Below, piece by piece: positions 57,741 to 64,000 of a DNA stretch of 64,000 nt. Origin of the DNA: Cladorrhinum sp. PSN259. Its lineage: Eukaryota > Ascomycota > Sordariomycetes > Sordariales > Podosporaceae. The position numbers and the translations under genes are program-made. The DNA lies in contig MU867098.1 in the NCBI GenBank assembly GCA_033725935.1, forward strand, positions 1-64,000, given 5' to 3'. Position 1 is the first letter of the stretch, and each line of letters opens with the position of its first letter. The notes beneath the pieces are model-generated. The model was not told the DNA's origin. It searched no databases and worked only from the letters and a program-made list of their open reading frames with translations.

Positions 57741-58360
57741 CGTTATGAGTTGGCAATGTCAGCAAACTCTCGGTGTGGGTTTGTCGCTATAAGAACATTC
57801 CGCTTCGATTATAATGTTACAAAATAAACGATTGACACTAAAGTCAATTGGCAGCCAGAAACTAGCAAGTGCGATAACTACCAAAGCAGCAATCGATTAT
57901 TGAAAGTGTCATAAAAGTTCAGATGACGGAACCCTAAAAAACAAGAGTGACGACAAGGTAGTTTTGGATCCAACAGTGGCTAACGATAAGACTTTGGATT
58001 TTTTGGTTATCGGAGTTACGGTCGGCAACCAACAACGCGAAGACCCCATGAAACTTGGCGAAGTGAGCCGCAGATCCACACTACGTAATGCTGACCAGGG
58101 GTCCTCTTGGCCTCTTGGAGGGGTTGCGGTTATCACCGGGCTGGGGTCTCTTATCAGTGATTTTGCAGGGATGGTAGCGATATCGGGCAGCGATCAGAAC
58201 AAAAAAGTTTTGACTGCTTTCGAGTCATAGAGAGTCACACCACGGTAAAATACAAGAACATTTTTTCCCCCGAGAGCTTGTGTTCCTTTCCCCTGATTCC
58301 CCATTGCACAATCCACCTTCCTCATACATCTGAGCCACTTCAGATACTAAGAAACTCACA
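57741..58360. promoter_or_regulatory. Divergent promoter region, DIC1 / argininosuccinate synthase
   Basis: This head-to-head spacer of 0.62 kb contains the paired TGACTC elements annotated separately. I see no coding gene. Confidence 0.6.
58222..58237 (-). promoter_or_regulatory. Paired GCN4/CPC-1-type TGACTC sites
   Basis: Two GAGTCA cores (TGACTC on the minus strand) lie at 58222-58227 and 58232-58237, exactly 10 bp apart, about 125 bp before the start codon. TGACTC is the core of the general amino-acid-control site bound by Gcn4/CPC-1. Its presence before an arginine-synthesis gene fits cross-pathway control. Binding itself is inferred. Confidence 0.6.
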
Positions 58361-60027
58361 ATGTCCAAGGGTCGCGTTTGTCTGTGAGTTTTTCTTGCTC
58401 TTTCGCTTGTGTTAATTGGAATTGAGCCCCGCCATGATATATTTGTGCTAACTTTCTGCTTCCCCGCTCGTAGCGCCTACTCTGGTGGTATGTCCTGACT
58501 CCCATGACTGCAACAAACATTGAACTGTGTCTTCCTCGGTGTCCACAGCCTGGTTGTACCCGGCGGGCTGTAGATGACGTTTATGCTTGGTTCCTAGCAT
58601 TATAGCGGTCAACTGGCCTCAGCAACGGTTCTTGGGCCTCATGGCCGCCACACGTGGGACCAACTCAGAAGCTTAATGGAAGCTGACCATCTGCTCCCCC
58701 AGGTCTTGACACCTCCACCATCCTCAAGTGGCTCATCCTCGAGGTAGGCAGGACCCAGCCCCTCTTGACACGCCAAGAGGGCGTACTGACACAGGCAAAC
58801 AGGGTTATACCGTCGTCTGCTTCCTCGCCAATGTCGGTCAGGAGGAGGACTGGGCTGAGGTTGAGAAGAAGGCTCTCGCCCTCGGCGCTGAGCGCATGAT
58901 CATTGAGGATCTCCAGCGCGAGTTCGTCGAGGAGATCGTCTTCCGCTCTGTCCAGTGCAATGCCATCTATGAGGACCGCTACCTCCTCGGAACCTCCCTC
59001 GCCCGCCCCATCATCGCCCGCGCCCAGGTCCGCGTTGCCCAACAGTACAACTGCGACTTCCTCAGCCACGGCTGCACCGGCAAGGGCAATGACCAGGTCC
59101 GCTTCGAGCTTGCCTTCAAGGCTTGCAACCCCTCCATGAAGGTTATCGCCCCCTGGAGACTCCCCGAGTTCATCCAGAAGTTCCAGGGCCGTGCCGATCT
59201 CCTCAAGTTCGCCGCCGAGAACAACATCCCCGTCTCTTCCAGCCCCAAGGCTCCCTGGAGCATGGACGACAACCTCGTCCACTGCTCGTACGAGGCCGGT
59301 GTTCTCGAGGACCCCGATCACTCTCCCCCTAAGGAGCTCTGGACCCGCACCGTCGACCCCGTCGATGCTCCCGATGCTCCCTACAACTTCACCATTCACT
59401 TCGAGAAGGGTATTCCCGTCAAGGTCGTCACCGCTGATGGAATTGAGGAGACCGACTCTGTCAAGCTCTTCAAGCTTTTGAACAAGATTGGCCACGACAA
59501 CGGTGTTGGCAGAATCGATATTGTTGAGAACCGTTTCATCGGTCTCAAGAGCAGAGGCTGCTACGATACCCCTGGTCTTACCATTGCGTAGGTCATCCCT
59601 CCACCAATACCATCCGAGCATTAATATTGACTGCGAGATTAGCCGCCTTGCTCACTTGGATCTTGAGGGTCTTGTTATGGACGCCAAGGTCCGCAAGCTC
59701 CGTGACCAGTTTGTTACTCTCGAGTGGTCTCACTGCCTCTACAACGGCATGTACTTCTCCCCCGAGCGTGAGTTCCTCGAGAACTCGCTCGTTTTCGCTC
59801 AGGAGAACGTCACCGGTGAGGTCCGCATGCAGGTCTACAAGGGCGGCGCATATGTTCTTGGCCGCAAGAGCGATGCTTCCAACCTCTACTCTGAGCAGGA
59901 TGCTTCCATGGACTCCCTTGAGGGCTTCTCCCCCATGGATACCACTGGCTTCATCGCCATCCAGGCCATCCGTCTGGAGAAGTATGGCCTCCAGAAGATC
60001 AAGGATGGCAAGCCACTCACCAAGTGA
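58361..60027 (+). CDS. ARG1: Argininosuccinate synthase
   Basis: The enzyme joins citrulline and aspartate using ATP in arginine synthesis. Five exons, 58361-58383, 58474-58487 (14 nt), 58703-58743, 58803-59587 and 59643-60027, give 415 aa. Splicing the first three restores MSKGRVCLAYSGGLDTSTIL, the N-type PP-loop ATP site. Further signatures are FLANVGQEEDW, YLLGTSLARPIIARAQV, SHGCTGKGNDQVRFEL and RGCYDTPGLTIA-RLAHLDLE across the last junction. The length matches the family (about 420). The 5' end is cut into very short exons, and the second intron (215 bp) is long for this gene. It converges on the NLR-like gene. Confidence 0.96.
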
Positions 60028-60871
60028 ATTCGGTAAAGTGAAAAGTAAAAAGTAAAATAATAAAAGTTTGGATGTTTTCTGGGCGAACCTCTAGTGTTTT
60101 TGATATATGAATTGTTACTTGCTATGGTGATTGAGGAATTGTGACAGTCCAGCTGAAAAGGGGGTTGTGAGATGTTGAGAACCCTTGAGGCCGCCTTGGA
60201 GGGAGCAATTGACCAATCAAACCCACTCCACCACAAACGGCCACGGCCCGATGTCATCATGCAGCGAATACCCCTGTTCATGTGGGACCCAAGCGGCCAC
60301 TTCTTTTCGTGCCGCACCATGTTTGCGAGTTTGATCGATGTTGTTAACTATGTAGTCGGCTGGGGATTGAGTACGGCTGGTCAATCTCTTATTGTCACAA
60401 ATTCTGGGCGCAGAGTTTCATTTATCAGATAAGTTAACTCAAAAGAAACCATGGCCATCAGTAAAGGGCGTACTCTAGTAGAGAGGGCGGGTGCTGCCAA
60501 CGTACTGTACATTCCGTCCGCATGCATCTCGAAAGCTTTCTTTATGTCCAAGATAAAGCCCTTCTTTTTGGGCTTGTGGCTTCGGAGCATTGGTTGTTGA
60601 GATATCTTGGAATCTGAGAGAATTAAAATGCCAAAAAAACACTTCACGACGAATCCACTAGAAAACTTTAGAATGAGGTCATTGGTATATATTTGCACAA
60701 CCTCCCACACCCTATTGTAGAAGACAAATCTGAATATAAAAAGTATAAATTAACAGAATTAAAGTATATAATGAGAAATTAAGGACAGCCAATGAACGGG
60801 ATAAGGTTAAGCCATTAGGAACCCGTAAAAGGATGTGATTTAAGTAATTTAACCATGGCCTCATGCCCCTT
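60028..60871. other. Spacer between convergent genes
   Basis: It holds the ARG1 3' UTR and sequence downstream of the NLR-like gene's stop. From 60871 back to about 60830 the minus strand still reads as ankyrin repeat (see findings). Otherwise I see no gene. Confidence 0.55.
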
Positions 60872-63800
60872 CTAGGTAGCCCACGATAGCGGCGTCTGGC
60901 CCTTATTATCTTTCGCCTCGATATCGGCGCCCTTCTCGAGCAGCTGCCGCACGACGGCCTTATGCCCCTTACAGGCGGCCCACGATAATGGTGTCCGGCC
61001 CGAATCAGACTTCGTCTCGATATCGGCGCCCTTCTCGAGCAGCTGCCGCACGACGGNNNNNNNNNNNNNNNNNNNNNNNNNNNNNNNNNNNNNNNNNNNN
61101 NNNNNNNNNNNNNNNNNNNNNNNNNNNNNNNNNNNNNNNNNNNNNNNNACGGACGGCCTCATGCCCATTCTCGGCGGCCCACGATAGCGGTGTCCGGCGC
61201 GATATTTTATCTTCCGCCTCGTGGTCGGCGCCCTTCTCGAGCAGCTGCCGCACGACGGCCTCATGCCCATTCTCGGCGGCCCACGATAGCGGTGTCCGGC
61301 GCGATATTTTATCTTCCGCCTCGTGGTCGGCGCCCTTCTCGAGCAGCTGCCGTACGACGGCCTCATACCCTTTCTCAGCGGCATACGAAAATGGACTTCG
61401 ACCTCTCTGGTCCTTCGCATTCTCGTCGCCGGTAGCAATGAAGAATGAGAGCAACCCTTCGTCATCTTGCTCTACAACGAACAAAAGTACACCTTTCGTC
61501 CGAGGAAAGGTGAAGTTGCGGCCCATCTTGAGACACTTGTGTCTGTTTTCAGCGAAGGCGTTGCGTAAATCATGAAGCAGAGATATCTGTGGCTGGAGTG
61601 TTAAATGCACTTCCGCGAATGCCACAGCAGCCTCTTTGCTCCCTGTGGCGAAGGCAGCAAATAGTGGCGTACCGTAACGCTCCTTTTCTACTGCAAAACA
61701 GGCTTGATTAGATGGATGGACTTTGATAAGGGCTGCCGCATTGCGTTCTGCTAAGAGGTATAGGAGCCTTGCTTTAGTGTATCGTCGGGATTCGTGTCGT
61801 TCAAAGATGTTGTGGAGTTTGATCCAGTCGGTAATCTGGAAGCACTGAAGAAACCCTATCTGGCTGACACCGCCTTTTTCTGCTGAGTCCGCGTGGTAGA
61901 ATACATTCTGTGTAGCATATTCTAGAAACGGAAACCTGTCATTTGCCGACTGACGGAATTCTGCAGCTTCCTTGGGAAATGGGCTGGGAATCCTAAGAGA
62001 CGTGATATCGATGGACAATTGGCTGAGGCAGCATCTTTTCAGCCGTTCGTGGCTTTCTCCTTCGAAGTTACCTCCGAGGTCTGCCCAGATCTCCTTGAGT
62101 CCATTCTCCTTCAGAAGAAAGTCCCTCACTGACTCGTGAATGAATTGAACAGTCCGGTTTTTGGACTTGGTGATTTCGGCGAGCCCTTTGGACGAACTGA
62201 GAATGAATCTCTGTATGACCATTGCTGTGATCTCATCAGGATCCCACTCATATAGGGCGTTGGGTTCAACGCCGGAGAGTATGGCAAAGTATAACTGTTC
62301 CGGCTTGAGCGGCTGTCTTGCGAATAGTACCCACTGAATACATAGAAGTAGCTCGCCTCTGTTGTGGTGATCGCGCGTCAAGATATCGCGGAATAGCTCG
62401 TGCAGATCCCCTGGAATATCTCGTAGTCTTTGTCGAAGTGCATGGATGCGCCCACCATCATGCTCCTTGTTCAGTATCCCCACCACTAGAACAACCCACA
62501 TGAAGACTCCCGATGCCTTCTCTTGGATCTCGGTGCGAATCTGCTCGGCGAGCTTGCTGTGGCCAATCTTCAATTTGCTGGTAAGATAGCTGATGATGTC
62601 CTGATGATGTCCTTCTTGGCCTTCAAGGATCAGGCCGAGACTCCTTGCGATCGTGATGTGAGGGTAATGTCGGCTTGAAAAGCAAACCCGAAATTGGATT
62701 CCAGCTGACGTGTTTAGTTCACCCAAGCTTTCGAAAAAGGATATCATGTCTCGGATCTGAAGCTCGTCGCATTCATCCAAGGCATCAATGAAACACACCA
62801 GAGAAGACTCCCCAAGACTTCGTACGGCATGTTCAAAGAGCTGTTTCAACGACTTGTCGGTCCACTGATGGCATCCGCTGTTCCAGGTAGCTAATCCAAG
62901 AGAGTCAAAGACACTTTGAAGTGCTGGAAGTCGTTCTAACAGTTGCAGTAGGAGCGACCTATACATCCCAATTGTGGACTTCTCCAGCTCGTCGCCCCGG
63001 GCGTTGAAGAAGAAGGAGATGATGATCTTGCCCTTCAATCTCTTCCGGGCATTGGCAAGAGCGAACTTCATCAACGTAGACTTCCCGGCCCCAGGCTTGC
63101 CTTTGATCCACAGAAAGCCGTGGTGTTCGCTGAGCATACTGGGTTCAAGCCACTCGTGATGTTCAGACTTTTTGAGAAGCCATTTACATGTCTCGGCATG
63201 AGCGTTGTTGATATTCATCTGGCGAGCGTCGATTTGATCGAATCTCAATGAGTCGACAAGCTCACGTTTCTGCTCTCCGTTCAGTGATAATTGTCCCGCT
63301 ATTGCAGACTGCTTGTGAACTGTGCTCGTGATCCTCAAGAGAGCAGCGGCAACCTTTTTATATTCAATGTCGTCGAGTCCCGTAAAGCGACACATTTCCA
63401 TGTGGTTCTGCTCAATGTGCTCAGTAGTCTCGACTGCTGAGATGTTGAGATACGACGATGTGTCTTCCACGACCTGCGAGAGTCAATATGGGATATGATA
63501 TATATATATATGTCAAATAGAAGCGTACCTTTCGTCCGAAGAGACCTTTAACGCCATACTGTTCCTGAAAGGAGTGTATAGCCCAACCTTGGTCTTGAGC
63601 CATAGGACCAAATTCGTCCCTCAGCTCCCTGAGACGCTCAGCCGATGGCAACAGAGTGTTGACGATTTGTTCGTTTACAGAAAGCCCCGCTGCCTTAATC
63701 ACCTTCTCAGCAACGTGGTGGACAAAACTGCGGGGATCGGCGCCAGCGTGCGGAGTGCCAAAAAATATGACACCAATCGTGGATTCAAATATGCGACGAA

Positions 63801-64000
63801 GGTAAGCCTGGCCCAACTGGCAGCCCATCGACCGGCGTAGCATCTCCTTGACCACAATCCCTCCAAGGCTGTGGGCCACGAACAGCACCGGTCTCAACGA
63901 CTGTGTCCGACGTTGGGATTCCAGGCCAACCAGAAGATCCCAAGCGATATCATAGACCGTGTTTCGATTGACAGGAGCTCCCATCCAATGTCTGATATGT
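60872..64000 (-). CDS. NLR-like protein: SesB-type hydrolase, NACHT, ankyrin repeats (5' end outside window)
   Basis: Exons visible are 64000-63529 (running off the window) and 63473-60872, with a 55-bp intron containing (AT)n. The N-terminal part is a serine-esterase-like alpha/beta hydrolase (FVAHSLGGIVVKEMLRRS with the nucleophile Ser; IGVIFFGTPHAGADP). A linker typical of fungal NLRs follows (NHMEMCRFTGLDDIEYKKVA). The NACHT domain has Walker A GKPGAGKST (about 63101-63075), Walker B LVCFIDALDECDE and a long winged-helix region. The C-terminus is canonical ankyrin repeats of 33 residues (TPLSWAAENGHEAVVRQLLE type), some identical at DNA level. A 92-N gap (61057-61148) interrupts the repeats and frame cannot be followed through it. 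Such proteins act in fungal non-self recognition and cell death; that role here is inferred. Confidence 0.85.
60888..61400 (-). repeat. Near-identical 99-bp ankyrin-coding repeats
   Basis: Units of 99 bp repeat in tandem. The two right of the gap (61150-61248 and 61249-61347) are identical over nearly their full length, while those left of the gap and at 61348-61400 differ by several substitutions. High identity fits recent duplication or concerted exchange. Confidence 0.85.
61057..61148. other. Assembly gap (92 N) inside ankyrin repeats
   Basis: Both flanks stop at the same phase of the repeat unit, after the codons for GHEAV. This is expected when an assembler cannot resolve identical copies. 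Repeat number and frame across the gap are unknown. Confidence 0.9.

Noticed and set aside
58665..59621. 318-codon minus-strand ORF opposite ARG1
   Set aside because: Same cause: antisense frame opened by the codon bias of the argininosuccinate synthase exon.
60988..61575. Plus-strand ORF across the ankyrin repeats
   Set aside because: Antisense reading of the repeat array and through the N gap.

Overview
The window is nuclear DNA of a filamentous ascomycete, most likely a sordariomycete close to Sordariales. Genes are split by short introns (mostly 50-130 bp) with GTRNGT donors, CTAAC/CTGAC-type branch sequences and YAG acceptors. ATP-citrate lyase is encoded by two divergent genes (acl2/acl1), as in Sordaria and Neurospora. 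There are two Zn2Cys6 regulators and a NACHT-ankyrin NLR-like gene. Intergenic spaces are long (0.5-5 kb) and rich in microsatellites and homopolymers. The genus is my inference.

Layout. 1-12.6 kb: two Zn2Cys6 regulators, both on the minus strand, separated by about 5 kb without a supportable gene. 12.6-21.6 kb: sparse, with a single-pass Cys-rich membrane protein (15.8-17.6 kb) and a small secreted protein (20.1-20.6 kb). 21.6-33 kb: dense housekeeping block of TRM2-type tRNA methyltransferase, ALG11 mannosyltransferase, COX18 insertase, PEP12-type syntaxin and NDC1 nucleoporin. 32.5-35.2 kb: an EAF3/MRG chromodomain gene whose 1.56-kb intron holds another coding-looking ORF. 36.2-41.1 kb: a Cnl2/Nkp2 kinetochore gene, an ER thioredoxin-like membrane protein and a CENP-Q (Okp1/Fta7) gene, so two inner-kinetochore genes lie within 5 kb. 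42-48.2 kb: the divergent acl2/acl1 pair around a 2.2-kb shared control region. 50.3-60 kb: mitochondrial uL30m, an unrecognised four-exon gene, RPB3, the dicarboxylate carrier DIC1 and argininosuccinate synthase with paired GCN4/CPC-1-like sites. 60.9-64 kb: an NLR-like gene (SesB-type hydrolase, NACHT, near-identical ankyrin repeats), cut by the window end and by an assembly gap in its repeats.

Functional threads: acetyl-CoA supply (acl1/acl2), mitochondrial transport and biogenesis (DIC1, COX18, uL30m), secretory and endomembrane functions (ALG11, PEP12, the ER protein), nuclear and chromatin functions (NDC1, EAF3, Cnl2, CENP-Q, RPB3) and arginine synthesis. The NLR-like gene is the candidate immune or allorecognition element. 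I recognised no transposon, tRNA, rRNA or CRISPR array. Gene models were spliced by eye from sequence, with reading-frame and family continuity as the check.
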